Source: an uncultured Eubacteriales bacterium (GTDB lineage: Bacteria > Bacillota > Clostridia > Oscillospirales > Acutalibacteraceae). From it: DNA of 61,034 bases. The translations under genes were made by a program, and so were the position numbers. Under the pieces are notes generated by a model that was not told the DNA's origin, did not search any database, and saw only the letters and a list, made by a program, of their open reading frames with translations. Position 1 is the first letter of the stretch, and each line of letters opens with the position of its first letter. Of the stretch, positions 26,030 through 34,473 are shown piece by piece. The stretch is taken from assembly GCA_900316555.1 (NCBI GenBank), contig ONDL01000002.1, positions 1-61,034 of the forward strand, written 5' to 3'.

Positions 26030-26509
26030 TTATACCTCTCTGTCGAGTCTGACGATATTCGTGACGATATCGCCATTGTCGGTGATGTCGATGTAGCCGT
26101 AGGACGCGCAATAGCCGTGACACGAGCCGGGGTTCATGATGTACAGCCCGTCCTCGTACTCGTTCATGGCGCAGTGGGTGTGGCCGAAGCAGACTATGTC
26201 CGCCTTGTTCTCGCGCGCGGCGCAGATTAGGTTGTAAGGCGTGAACTTCACCTGAAAGAGATGTCCGTGGGTGACGAAGATTTTCTTTCCGCCGACCTCG
26301 ACATTCTGGACGTCGGGGTATTTTGCGCCGAAGTCGCAGTTGCCGCGGACGGCGATTATTTTTTTGTCGGGGAACTTCTCGGTGAGCGAGTCGATCTGGG
26401 CTTTGCCGTCGCCGCAGTGGATGATCACCTCGGCGTTTTTCTGGGCGTCGACCGCTCTGAGCATTGAGTTGAAGTCGCCGTGTGTATCGGATAGCACTAA
26501 AATACGCAT
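26030..26509 (-). CDS. YfcE/MJ0936-type metallophosphoesterase
   Basis: A 159-residue phosphodiesterase of the calcineurin-like fold. The metal-binding motifs are complete: MRILVLSDTHGDF, VIIHCGDGKA, AVRGNCDFG, FVTHGHLFQ and CFGHTHCAM. Small members act on cyclic or bis-nitrophenyl phosphodiesters in vitro; the natural substrate is not known. It ends one base before holB (TAACGTG), so it is the first gene of the holB unit, and it is divergent from the small gene at 26564. Confidence 0.92.
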   Translation of the reverse strand: MRILVLSDTHGDFNSMLRAVDAQKNAEVIIHCGDGKAQIDSLTEKFPDKKIIAVRGNCDFGAKYPDVQNVEVGGKKIFVTHGHLFQVKFTPYNLICAARENKADIVCFGHTHCAMNEYEDGLYIMNPGSCHGYCASYGYIDITDNGDIVTNIVRLDREV

Positions 26510-26563
26510 AAAAACTCCGTTCTAAAATCAACCCTCGCGCATAGTATATGGTGAGGTGGTTTT

Positions 26564-26791
26564 ATGTCCGATAAAATGAACGAGCTGATGGCGCAGCTCT
26601 CGCAAAAATTAAATATGTCGCCCGAAAAAGTCCAGTCCGCCGCCGAGAAGGGAGACGTTGACACCCTGCTGCAAAATTCCGACTGCGACAACGCGCAGGT
26701 CAGGGAGATCCTCTCGGATCCCGAGAAGCAGCGGCAGATTCTTAACAGTCCGCAGGCTCAGGCGATAATGAAGCTTCTTAATAAAAAGTAA
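26564..26791 (+). CDS. Small helical protein of unknown function
   Basis: A 75-residue soluble, helical, acidic protein. I do not recognise it. The C-terminal part (EILSDPEKQRQILNSPQAQ) has a DP-type helical pattern like the STI1 repeat and shares ILS-D/N-PE with the next gene, so the two may be related. GTGAGGTGG precedes the ATG. It is the first of three closely spaced small genes transcribed together, 54 bases from the divergent phosphoesterase. Confidence 0.75.
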   Translation: MSDKMNELMAQLSQKLNMSPEKVQSAAEKGDVDTLLQNSDCDNAQVREILSDPEKQRQILNSPQAQAIMKLLNKK

Positions 26792-26803
26792 GGGGTAGGT
26801 CGT

Positions 26804-27121
26804 ATGTCTGAAATGCAGGACGCGCTCAATCAGATACTGAGCAATCCCGAGGCGATGAAGCAGGTTCAGAGCATAGGCGAGCAGCTGGGACTGGGTAAAC
26901 CCGCGCCGAAGCCGGAGCCGAAAAACGAGATGATCGGTGCCATGCAGTCGCTCGCGCCGCTGATGAGCAGCTACTCCTCGGATGACGAGGTAAGCCGTCT
27001 GCTCAACGCTCTTCGTCCGTTTCTCGGAGAGGAAAAGCTCAGAAGGCTAGATCAGGCGCAGCGGCTGATGAAGCTGATAAAGGTAATTCCGCTATTGAAG
27101 GACAGCGGATTATTTTTCTGA
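26804..27121 (+). CDS. Small helical protein of unknown function
   Basis: A 105-residue protein with two helical parts joined by a charged, Pro-rich linker (KPAPKPEPKNE). The N-terminus MSEMQDALNQILSNPEAMKQ resembles the C-terminus of the gene before it. The C-terminal block LLNALRPFLGEEKLRRLDQA then LMKLIKVIPLLKDSGLFF is strongly patterned and looks conserved. No signal peptide or catalytic motif is seen. It is twelve bases after the first small gene and twelve before the third. Confidence 0.75.
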   Translation: MSEMQDALNQILSNPEAMKQVQSIGEQLGLGKPAPKPEPKNEMIGAMQSLAPLMSSYSSDDEVSRLLNALRPFLGEEKLRRLDQAQRLMKLIKVIPLLKDSGLFF

Positions 27122-27133
27122 CGGAGGTGGAGT

Positions 27134-27436
27134 ATGCCAAGCTTTGAGGAAGAAGCCCTCGCACGCGCAAGGCAGATGAAGCGCTCACAGGAGCGCAGAC
27201 CGCCGCCGGGTCAGCCGAGTCATCCCGAACCCGAGCCGCCGAGAGATGAACCCGTGCCCGAGCCGAAGCCCGAACCGAAGCCGCCGCCAAAGTCCGCGCC
27301 AGCGAATAAGGGCGGCGTGTTGGAGTTGTTTTTCCGTGACAGGGAACGCAGTCTGCTGATGACGCTGTTGCTCCTGCTCATGGACGAAAACAGCGATCCG
27401 GGGCTTTTGCTTGCGCTGGTGTATATGCTCTTGTGA
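27134..27436 (+). CDS. Proline-rich small protein with C-terminal hydrophobic segment
   Basis: A 100-residue protein. The N-terminal 20 residues are charged, residues about 22-60 are Pro/Glu/Lys-rich and disordered (EPPRDEPVPEPKPEPKPPPK), and the last 30 residues are hydrophobic with LLMTLLLLLMDENSDPGLLL, perhaps a membrane hairpin or a helical interaction surface. GGAGGTGG precedes the ATG. It ends directly against the proA stop on the other strand. Function unknown; it forms a unit with the two small genes before it. Confidence 0.72.
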   Translation: MPSFEEEALARARQMKRSQERRPPPGQPSHPEPEPPRDEPVPEPKPEPKPPPKSAPANKGGVLELFFRDRERSLLMTLLLLLMDENSDPGLLLALVYMLL

Positions 27437-28681
27437 TCAGCGGATCTGACCGCTGCCCTTGATGATAAACTTCATGCTCGTCAGCTCGTTAAGGCCCATG
27501 GGGCCTCTGGCGTGGAGCTTCTGGGTGGAAATGCCGATTTCGGCACCGAGTCCGAACTCTCCGCCGTCGGTGAAGCGGGTGGAGGCGTTTACGTAAACAG
27601 CGGCTGAGTCAACGCAGGCGGTGAACTTCTCGGCGGCGGCATAGTCGCTTGTAACGATGCTCTCGCTGTGGCCTGTGCTGTAGGTCGCAATATGCTCGAT
27701 CGCCGCGTCAAGGCTGTCGACAACCTTGATCGCGAGAATATAGTCGAGGAATTCCCTCGCATAATCGTCCTCGGTGGCGGCAATCACGCTGTCGCCGAGG
27801 ATTTCTCTTGTCTTTTCGCAGCCGCGGATCTCGACGTTCTTTGTGTCGAGGGCGGCTTTGATTTCGGGCAGAGCTTTTTCGGCGATGTCCTTGTGGACAA
27901 GCACAGTTTCGATCGCGTTGCAGACCGAGGGACGTGATGTCTTGGCGTTGAATACGATGTTCTTAGCCATCTCTACGTCGGCGCTCGCGTCAACATAGAC
28001 GTGACAGTTACCGACGCCTGTTTCGATTACGGGAACCTTTGCGTTCGCAACGACGCTCTTAATAAGACCCGCGCCGCCTCTGGGAATGAGTACGTCGAGG
28101 TAGTCTGTGAGCTGCATAAGCTCAGTGGCGCTCTGACGTGTGGTGTCCTGAACGAGAGCGATGCAGTCCTCGGGGAAGCCGACGGTCTTGATCGCCGCGC
28201 GCATTGTGTCCATGATTGCGCGGTTGGAGTTGATAGCCTCCTTGCCGCCGCGCAGGATAACGGCGCTGCCTGCTTTGAGACAGAGAGCCGCAGCGTCGGA
28301 GGTGACGTTGGGACGCGCCTCGTAGATAATGCCGATAACGCCCATGGGGACGGTGACCTTCTCGATTTTCAGACCGTTTTTGAGGGTTCTGCCGTCGAGG
28401 ATTTTGCCGATGGGATCGGGAAGAGCCGCGACCTCGGCAACGCCTGTCGCCATGCCCTCGATTCTGCCCTCGTCGAGTCTGAGACGGTCGAGCAGTGATT
28501 CGGTAAGACCTGACGCCTTTCCGTTTTCGATGTCAATGTCGTTTGCCGCGATGATCGCAGCGGAGTTTTCGCGGAGAGCCTTCGCGATAGCGAGCAGAGC
28601 CTCGTCCTTGCGGGAGCCCGCGTTCATCAGAAAGCGTGACGCCTTTTTGGCAGCCGCGCCCATAATTTCGAGTTGAGTCAT
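27437..28681 (-). CDS. proA: Glutamate-5-semialdehyde dehydrogenase
   Basis: A 414-residue enzyme reducing gamma-glutamyl phosphate with NADPH in proline synthesis. Visible blocks are VTVPMGVIGIIYEARPNVT, CLKAGSAVILRGGKEA, the catalytic Cys region NAKTSRPSVCNAIETVLVH and FTDGGEFGLGAEIGISTQK. Length is normal. It follows proB by 13 bases, so the two are an operon. No proC is in the window. Confidence 0.96.
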   Translation of the reverse strand: MTQLEIMGAAAKKASRFLMNAGSRKDEALLAIAKALRENSAAIIAANDIDIENGKASGLTESLLDRLRLDEGRIEGMATGVAEVAALPDPIGKILDGRTLKNGLKIEKVTVPMGVIGIIYEARPNVTSDAAALCLKAGSAVILRGGKEAINSNRAIMDTMRAAIKTVGFPEDCIALVQDTTRQSATELMQLTDYLDVLIPRGGAGLIKSVVANAKVPVIETGVGNCHVYVDASADVEMAKNIVFNAKTSRPSVCNAIETVLVHKDIAEKALPEIKAALDTKNVEIRGCEKTREILGDSVIAATEDDYAREFLDYILAIKVVDSLDAAIEHIATYSTGHSESIVTSDYAAAEKFTACVDSAAVYVNASTRFTDGGEFGLGAEIGISTQKLHARGPMGLNELTSMKFIIKGSGQIR

Positions 28682-28694
28682 GGTTATTCCTCCT

Positions 28695-29480
28695 TTATTT
28701 AACCGCTAAAAACTTTGTGCCGGGGCAGTCGCCGTCAAAAACCCTGTACAGTATCGCAGGGTCGGATCCGTTGACGACGTGCACCTCGGTGCCGCATTTT
28801 GTCGCGTAATTTGCCGCCTGTAATTTCGTTATCATACCGCCTGTGCCGCGGTTGGAGCCTGAACCCGCCGCCATTTCGAGTATCTCGGAGTCGATTTTCT
28901 TGACGACGTCGAGCTTCTTGGCGTCGGGATTGGTTCTGGGGTTTGAGCTGTAAAGCCCGTCGATGTCGGTGAGAATGACGAGCCTGTCAGCCTCGACGAT
29001 CCTCGCTACGATCGCGGAGAGCATGTCGTTGTCGCCGATGTTGTTGCCGTAAATCTCGTCGATGGCGACGGTGTCGTTCTCGTTGATGATCGGGATAATA
29101 TCCATTTCCAGCAGTTCTTCAATGGTGTTCGCGATGTTCTGCCTTGTATGGTCGGCTTCAACCACGTCGGCGGTCAGAAGAATCTGCGCTACATTGTGGT
29201 TGTACTCGCCGAAGAGTTTGTCGTACATAAACATCAGCTCGCACTGACCGATCGCGGCGAGAGCCTGTTTTTTCTTTGTGCTTTCGGGACGGCGCGAAAG
29301 GCCTGTTTTGCCCATTCCGACGCCGATGGCGCCGCTCGAAACGAGGAGAATGTCCTCGCCGCTGTTGTGAAGGTCGCAAAGCACCTTGCACAGCGCTTCA
29401 ACGCGCCTGTAATTCATTTTTCCGTTTTCATAGGTAAGCGTCGAGGTGCCGACCTTGACCACGGTTCTCTGTCTGCTCAT
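28695..29480 (-). CDS. proB: Glutamate 5-kinase
   Basis: A 261-residue amino-acid kinase that phosphorylates glutamate, the first step of proline synthesis. Blocks: VVKVGTSTLTYENGKMNY, LVSSGAIGVGMGKTG, PIINENDTVAIDEI, LSAIVARIVEADRLVILTDI and GTGGMITKLQAANYAT. It lacks the C-terminal PUA domain found in E. coli ProB, as do many Firmicutes forms. The gene sits just upstream of proA. Confidence 0.95.
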   Translation of the reverse strand: MSRQRTVVKVGTSTLTYENGKMNYRRVEALCKVLCDLHNSGEDILLVSSGAIGVGMGKTGLSRRPESTKKKQALAAIGQCELMFMYDKLFGEYNHNVAQILLTADVVEADHTRQNIANTIEELLEMDIIPIINENDTVAIDEIYGNNIGDNDMLSAIVARIVEADRLVILTDIDGLYSSNPRTNPDAKKLDVVKKIDSEILEMAAGSGSNRGTGGMITKLQAANYATKCGTEVHVVNGSDPAILYRVFDGDCPGTKFLAVK

Positions 29481-29609
29481 AAATACACCTGTTTCCGATG
29501 AATAGTCGATAAAATATCAATCTACATTATAGCATAAACAGCCGCTTCTTGCAAGCACAATTAAAATAAGAAATATCCGATTTAGCAATTTGCAATTTTG
29601 AGCAAACTA

Positions 29610-29638
29610 TTTACAATATTGAAAAAATAAGCTATAAT
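29610..29638 (+). promoter_or_regulatory. Promoter of the SHOCT-domain gene
   Basis: TTTACA and TATAAT with a 17-base spacer, about 47 bases upstream of ATG 29685, in an AT-rich stretch. Confidence 0.65.
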
Positions 29639-29684
29639 AATATCAATCATTATATATAAAAACTTTCTAAACGGAGAAAAAATT

Positions 29685-30029
29685 ATGGCTGATTTGAAGA
29701 ATTCATGGAAAAATACAGGCACGGGTCTCGGACACGCCTTCCGCGACCTCGGCAAAACGATCATAGTTTCGGGCAAGGAAGGCGTTGACAAGGCAGTCGA
29801 CTGGGCTGAGAGCGATCCTAACGCAAACACCGCTCAGCAGGGTTACGTTCCGCAGGGCGCGCCGTATGTGCCTCAGGGTGCGCCGATCCCGCAGCCGCAG
29901 CCCGTACAGCAGGCAAAGAGTCAGAATTTCACCGCCGACGAGATCCGCAAGCTCGCTCAGCTCCGCGACGAGGGTGTGATCACCGACGAGGAATTCACGG
30001 CTAAGAAAAAGCAGTTATTGGGAATTTAA
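29685..30029 (+). CDS. Small protein with C-terminal SHOCT domain
   Basis: A 114-residue soluble protein. The N-terminal 45 residues are helical (GHAFRDLGKTIIVSGKEG), the middle is Pro/Gln-rich with the tandem VPQGAPYVPQGAPIPQPQPV, and the C-terminus EIRKLAQLRDEGVITDEEF is the SHOCT short helical domain. SHOCT modules often occur on membrane-associated or oligomerising proteins; the function is not established. It has its own promoter and is 27 bases before the dockerin gene, so the two may be co-transcribed. Confidence 0.85.
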   Translation: MADLKNSWKNTGTGLGHAFRDLGKTIIVSGKEGVDKAVDWAESDPNANTAQQGYVPQGAPYVPQGAPIPQPQPVQQAKSQNFTADEIRKLAQLRDEGVITDEEFTAKKKQLLGI

Positions 30030-30055
30030 TATTATATTTTGAAAGGAGTATTTTT

Positions 30056-33000
30056 ATGAAAAAATTCATCGCGGTACTTATCGCGGCAGTAATGGCGTTC
30101 AGCCTTGTTCCCGTGACAGCGTTCGCGGCGAACGGACCGATGCCGGTCACACCGGACAATCCTCCGTTGTTCGGTTACGCGTCAATCAGAATCAATGAAT
30201 GGGTTGACGAGGAGCACGACAACTATTATATTATTTTTGACGCGTATTCGGAGGAGAGGAAGATTCCCGAGGGAGTTTCCTACAACCTCTCGACGAACAC
30301 ACTCTCGGTCACAGACGTCGATATGCCCGCAGCTGCGATCTACATAAACATGATGGGCGACGACTTCAAGCTCAAGGTCACGGGAACCTGTAACTTCAGG
30401 GGAATAGATGTCATAAACTACGGCTACAACACCTCCGTAACGATCACGGGAACGGGTACTCTCAATCTCAACGCGGATAAGAAGGGCGACACTCCATATT
30501 ACGTTTACAACGGCGGTGAGAACCAGTTCCTTAATATAGACAAGAGCGTTACCGTTAATATGTACGCGCAAAGTGAAGAAGGACCGGCATTTGTCGCAAA
30601 CTATCTCGAGAACGATGACAAGGACACCGTGTTCACCGAGGACGGCAAGCCTGTTGCGGCGGGTCTGACGGGCAAGGAGGAAACCTACGTAGCAGCCGAC
30701 AGGGAAGATATCGCCTATGTTGATGACCCGGACGTTGAGTGGCATCACAACAAAAAGGTTATATGCAAAGCGGATCCCGACGGACTTTATTCCGCGTACT
30801 GGTCCGACTATTCGGAGGAGCCGGGATATTCCGTGACGCACTATATCAACATACCCGAGCTCGACGTTTACGCCGAGGATCCCGACTTCAGATGGGAAAC
30901 CTTCTCAGAAGAGGAGTTTGACGAGCAGTTCGAATTCGCTCTCAAGGATCAGCCTGTCACTATCGGTTATTTCGACGAATGGAAATGGGAACACCGCGGC
31001 TCCGAAGGCATACTCGTCAAAAAATCCGGCGACCCCGACGGCATTTACGCCGCGGTCCAGCAGTGGGACGACAAATACAAAATCAGCAAGTACCATTGGG
31101 ACAATGAGAAGGAAATCTACGTTGCCGACAGTGATTCCGATTACGTAAAGCTCACCGAGGACGAGTTTGAGGCTAACGGCTACACGGTCGTGACCGAGGA
31201 CGTGCAGGAGCATGTAATGGTGAATTGCTGGGATATGCCTCCGGACAGCTCCGACAGGAATATGAGGGAACTCGAGGCAATTACCAGAGAATCGGATCCG
31301 GACAGCGAATATGTAATGACAGCGACATACAGATCTACAAAGGCTCAGGGCGAAGAAACCGGCGTTATCGTTCAGAAGGTACACTACACCTCAGGCGACG
31401 ATCCCGAGGCTTTTGTCAAACTGTATGACAGGAATCAGGAGAGCGAGTATTACGATCCCGAGGAAGAGTACGAGTGGTGGATCAAGGACGAGGATTTCGC
31501 GAGTGAAGACTGCGACTTCAAGTACAAGATGAAAACCGTAACTCAGGAAGTGACTCTCCGCTGCGCGCCCGCCGACTACGAGATCGCGGACGATACGATG
31601 AAAAGCAACCTCTGGGAGAAGGGCGACGAGAAATACGTAGTTTACAACTGGTATCGCGAGGGACATGAGGACGATCTTCACTATACCCTTCACCACCTTG
31701 TATTCGACGAGGAAAAGGGCTTCTACTTCGTAGATACTGTGAATACGGACGATGACATCACGCTTGAGGAGATCGCCGCGAGAGGCATCGTTCAGAAGTT
31801 TGAGCCAAAGCCCTATGATCTTACGACCATGGGCACCTTCGTTAACGCCTCATATGACATTTACAAGGACGACGACGGCAATATTTACTTTGCGAACTGG
31901 AAAAAGGTACCGTTTGTCATGACCGGCGAAATGCTCGAATACGGCGGACGGACTTATAGCATCGTCACTCAGGCTGAGGGCGTTGATTTCGATAAGCTCC
32001 ACGACACTTTCCACACCGTTTACACGGGCTCTTACAACTATACGCTCAACGCCAATGAGTACCACCATGTCGGCGACGGTACAGAGCCCGAGCCTGTTTA
32101 CAGCGGCAAGACGGGCGAATGCGACTGGAGATACGACCCCGCGACCTTCACCCTGACGATCAGCGGAAACGGCGAAACAGGCGGATATGATGAGGAAAAT
32201 CCTGCGCCGTGGAGCGAATTCACGGTAAAGAACGTCGACATCAAGGACGGCGTTAAAGGTATCCGCTCATGCAATTTCAACGGAACGGATATCGAGAGCG
32301 TAACAATTCCCGACAGCGTCGAGCATATCGGCATGATCACGTTCAGGGACTGCAAAAAGCTCAGGGAAGTAAAGCTCTCAAAGAACCTCAAATCTATCGC
32401 GGGCGGAGCGTTCAACGGCTGTTCCGCGCTTGAAAAGATCGATATTCCCGACAAGGTAGAGTCGATCGGTCCGTTTGCGTTCGGCGGATGCTCAAACCTC
32501 GCGGAGATCGACGTTCCCGATTCCCTCTACAACGTCGGCGCGGGCGTCGCGGAGAACACCAAATGGTTCAACGACCAGCCCAACGGTCCCGTCTATTTCG
32601 GCAAGGTATTCTACGGCTATCACGGCGGCGTCCCCAAGGACACCGTGCTCACCATCGAGGAAGGCACCGTTGCGATCGCCGCCGGCTGCATGTCGGACGC
32701 GTCGCAAAAGGAGAACCTGATTGCCGTGGTCTTCCCGTCCACCATGACGAGGATCTACGCCGCGAACCTCTTCTGGGGCTGTTCCGGTCTGAAGGAGGCG
32801 GAGATTCCCGCCGAGGTCACCGAGATCATGGACAAGGCGCTCGGCTACTGCTTTGACGAGGAGGTCGGCGAGCTGGTAAAGGTCAAGGACTACACCATCG
32901 TCGGCGAAAAGGGCAGTGAGGCTGAGCGCTACGCCAACGATAACGGCTTTGCCTTCAGGACAAAGGGCGGCTATATCCTCGGCGACGCTGACGGCGACGG

Positions 33001-33169
33001 TGATGTAACCATTTCGGACGCCACCGCTGTTCAGAAGCACGCATCAGAGATTAATATTCTGACGGGGGACCGATTCCTTGCGGCTGATGTTAACCGTGAC
33101 GGCGTTGTTGATATTTCCGACGCTACTCTGATCCAGAAGTATGTAGCTGATATTATCGATGAATTTTAA
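30056..33169 (+). CDS. Secreted dockerin protein with BspA-type leucine-rich repeats
   Basis: A 1037-residue extracellular protein. Residues 1-25 are a signal peptide ending VTAFA. Residues about 40-210 are beta-rich with no known family seen. Residues about 215-680 hold several degenerate units of roughly 100 residues starting with patterns such as KADPDGLYSAYW and KSGDPDGIYAAVQQW. Residues about 684-940 contain a YDPATFTLTISGNGETGGY module and leucine-rich repeats (VTIPDSVEHIG, IDIPDKVESIGPFAF). The last 64 residues are a type I dockerin: two Ca-binding repeats, LGDADGDGDVTISDATAVQK and ADVNRDGVVDISDATLIQK. The dockerin implies assembly on a cohesin; a cohesin-like lipoprotein is encoded next door. 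No catalytic domain is recognised. Confidence 0.9.
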   Translation: MKKFIAVLIAAVMAFSLVPVTAFAANGPMPVTPDNPPLFGYASIRINEWVDEEHDNYYIIFDAYSEERKIPEGVSYNLSTNTLSVTDVDMPAAAIYINMMGDDFKLKVTGTCNFRGIDVINYGYNTSVTITGTGTLNLNADKKGDTPYYVYNGGENQFLNIDKSVTVNMYAQSEEGPAFVANYLENDDKDTVFTEDGKPVAAGLTGKEETYVAADREDIAYVDDPDVEWHHNKKVICKADPDGLYSAYWSDYSEEPGYSVTHYINIPELDVYAEDPDFRWETFSEEEFDEQFEFALKDQPVTIGYFDEWKWEHRGSEGILVKKSGDPDGIYAAVQQWDDKYKISKYHWDNEKEIYVADSDSDYVKLTEDEFEANGYTVVTEDVQEHVMVNCWDMPPDSSDRNMRELEAITRESDPDSEYVMTATYRSTKAQGEETGVIVQKVHYTSGDDPEAFVKLYDRNQESEYYDPEEEYEWWIKDEDFASEDCDFKYKMKTVTQEVTLRCAPADYEIADDTMKSNLWEKGDEKYVVYNWYREGHEDDLHYTLHHLVFDEEKGFYFVDTVNTDDDITLEEIAARGIVQKFEPKPYDLTTMGTFVNASYDIYKDDDGNIYFANWKKVPFVMTGEMLEYGGRTYSIVTQAEGVDFDKLHDTFHTVYTGSYNYTLNANEYHHVGDGTEPEPVYSGKTGECDWRYDPATFTLTISGNGETGGYDEENPAPWSEFTVKNVDIKDGVKGIRSCNFNGTDIESVTIPDSVEHIGMITFRDCKKLREVKLSKNLKSIAGGAFNGCSALEKIDIPDKVESIGPFAFGGCSNLAEIDVPDSLYNVGAGVAENTKWFNDQPNGPVYFGKVFYGYHGGVPKDTVLTIEEGTVAIAAGCMSDASQKENLIAVVFPSTMTRIYAANLFWGCSGLKEAEIPAEVTEIMDKALGYCFDEEVGELVKVKDYTIVGEKGSEAERYANDNGFAFRTKGGYILGDADGDGDVTISDATAVQKHASEINILTGDRFLAADVNRDGVVDISDATLIQKYVADIIDEF

Positions 33170-33175
33170 TAGTAT

Positions 33176-33206
33176 GGAAGTCCGCGTTTGCGGGCTTCCT
33201 TTTTTT
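33176..33206 (+). terminator. Terminator of the dockerin gene
   Basis: GGAAG-T-CCGC-GTTT-GCGG-G-CTTCC followed by TTTTTTTT. Confidence 0.85.
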
Positions 33207-33210
33207 CGGC

Positions 33211-33250
33211 AAAAAACAAAGGCAGGAGCTCAGTCCTGCCTTTGGATTTT
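33211..33250 (-). terminator. Terminator of the cohesin-like lipoprotein gene
   Basis: CAAAGGCAGGA / TCCTGCCTTTG with six T on the minus-strand side. It may also act weakly on the plus strand. Confidence 0.8.
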
Positions 33251-33257
33251 TATTGAA

Positions 33258-34097
33258 TTATTCCCAGCTCTCGGAAATCTTGAAGCTGCTCTTGATGTCG
33301 CCGTTGACGACCATAGGATTGTTTTTCTCGTCGGTCACGATTTCCCAGCTGATTTCGGGAGAGGTCGAGCCTGAGCCGATGACCTCGTAGGTGACATACA
33401 TGAACTTGCCGCCGTCGGTGTAATCATATCCGGCGAGGTTGATACCGTTGAACTTGACCTTGCCGTCGAGCTTGTAGTTGACAACGCTGCCTGAGGAGGC
33501 GTCGCCCTGCATTTTGGCGCCCGTAGCCTTGAGAACAGAGCTGTCGTAGTTCAGAGTGGCCTGGAAGTTGATGAAGCTGTCGGGACATGTAACGCTGTAA
33601 ACACAGGTGATCTCATCGCCGACGCTGAAGCTCTCGCCGCCTACCTTCAGCACCTCGCCGCTGCCGCCGCCTTCGCTTTTGCTTGACTTGCTCGACTTGC
33701 TTTCCTTGCTCTCGGAGGATTTGCTCTCCTTGCTGTCGTCGGATTTGCTGCTGCCGTTATCTCCGTCGTCTGACTTGCTTTCGGCAGCTTCGCTTTTCTC
33801 GCCGTTCGACTTGCTCTCCTTAGCCTCGCTCTCGCTCTTTTCCTTAGCGTCTGTATCGGGTGTGCCTGCCGGAGCGGTCATCGGATTGCCGTCTGCGTCC
33901 TTGATAATGTTGCCTTCCTCATCGGTAAAAACGCCGTTGACAACCTTGGTGACGATCTGAGTTTCGGTGACGACTCTTGTTTCCTTCGCCTCGCCTTCTC
34001 CGCCGCCGCATCCCGAGAGGATGCTCGCTGTTGCCAGCATCGCAGCGAGTGCCGCCGCTGTCGATACTATGAGAAAACGGTTTTTTGACTGGTTCAA
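33258..34097 (-). CDS. Lipoprotein with Ser/Lys/Glu-rich linker and cohesin-like domain
   Basis: A 279-residue surface lipoprotein starting at TTG 34097, with GGAAG upstream. The lipobox ILSGC ends at Cys30. Residues about 75-145 are a low-complexity linker of S, K, E and D (for example SKESKSSESKESKSSKSS). The C-terminal 130 residues look like a cohesin-type beta sandwich: SFSVGDEITCVYSV, INFQATLNYDSSVLKATGA, GKVKFNGINLAGYDYTDG and KFMYVTYEVIGSGST. The fold would bind a dockerin, so the neighbouring convergent dockerin protein is a natural partner at the cell surface. A weak promoter may be near 34136. Cohesin identity is inferred from pattern only. Confidence 0.78.
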   Translation of the reverse strand: MNQSKNRFLIVSTAAALAAMLATASILSGCGGGEGEAKETRVVTETQIVTKVVNGVFTDEEGNIIKDADGNPMTAPAGTPDTDAKEKSESEAKESKSNGEKSEAAESKSDDGDNGSSKSDDSKESKSSESKESKSSKSSKSEGGGSGEVLKVGGESFSVGDEITCVYSVTCPDSFINFQATLNYDSSVLKATGAKMQGDASSGSVVNYKLDGKVKFNGINLAGYDYTDGGKFMYVTYEVIGSGSTSPEISWEIVTDEKNNPMVVNGDIKSSFKISESWE

Positions 34098-34255
34098 ATG
34101 AATACACTTCCTTTTTTCACTTTTGGTTCATTGTTATTATAACAAATAAAAATCAAAAAATAAAGATGAAATTTATAACTTCCCAAAAAAATATACAAAA
34201 ATGCCGTTCATTGTGAATTTCGCGTGATAAAATAAAAATAAACAATCATTTTCGG

Positions 34256-34278
34256 GGCAAAACGGGCAATATTTTGCC
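34256..34278. repeat. Inverted repeat in the pyk upstream region
   Basis: GGCAAAA and TTTTGCC separated by nine bases, with no T-tail. It lies about 130 bases before the pyk promoter and could be a regulator site. Confidence 0.4.
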
Positions 34279-34405
34279 GTTGAGATAAAAATAACTGAAA
34301 CAAAAAAACAAGATTTTGCTTTTCTCACCCGTGATTTATGCAAAGTAATATCAAAGAAATTGCTTACTTTTAGCTATAAAACGGTAAAAAAATATCAGGT
34401 TATTA

Positions 34406-34434
34406 TTGAAATTGCGTAAATATTATTGTATAAT
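34406..34434 (+). promoter_or_regulatory. Promoter of pyk-aroK
   Basis: TTGAAA and TATAAT with a 17-base spacer; an AAGGGGG ribosome site precedes ATG 34474. Confidence 0.75.
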
Positions 34435-34473
34435 TAAGATGTATGGTTAAACTATTCTAAAGGGGGATAAACT

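Larger units (their letters stand above)
34098..34473. other. AT-rich intergenic region upstream of pyk
   Basis: This 376-base stretch separates divergent genes. It is very AT-rich and has no supported gene. It holds an inverted repeat GGCAAAA-N9-TTTTGCC at 34256-34278, a weak minus-strand -10 near 34136-34141 for the lipoprotein, and the pyk promoter near its right end. Confidence 0.6.
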
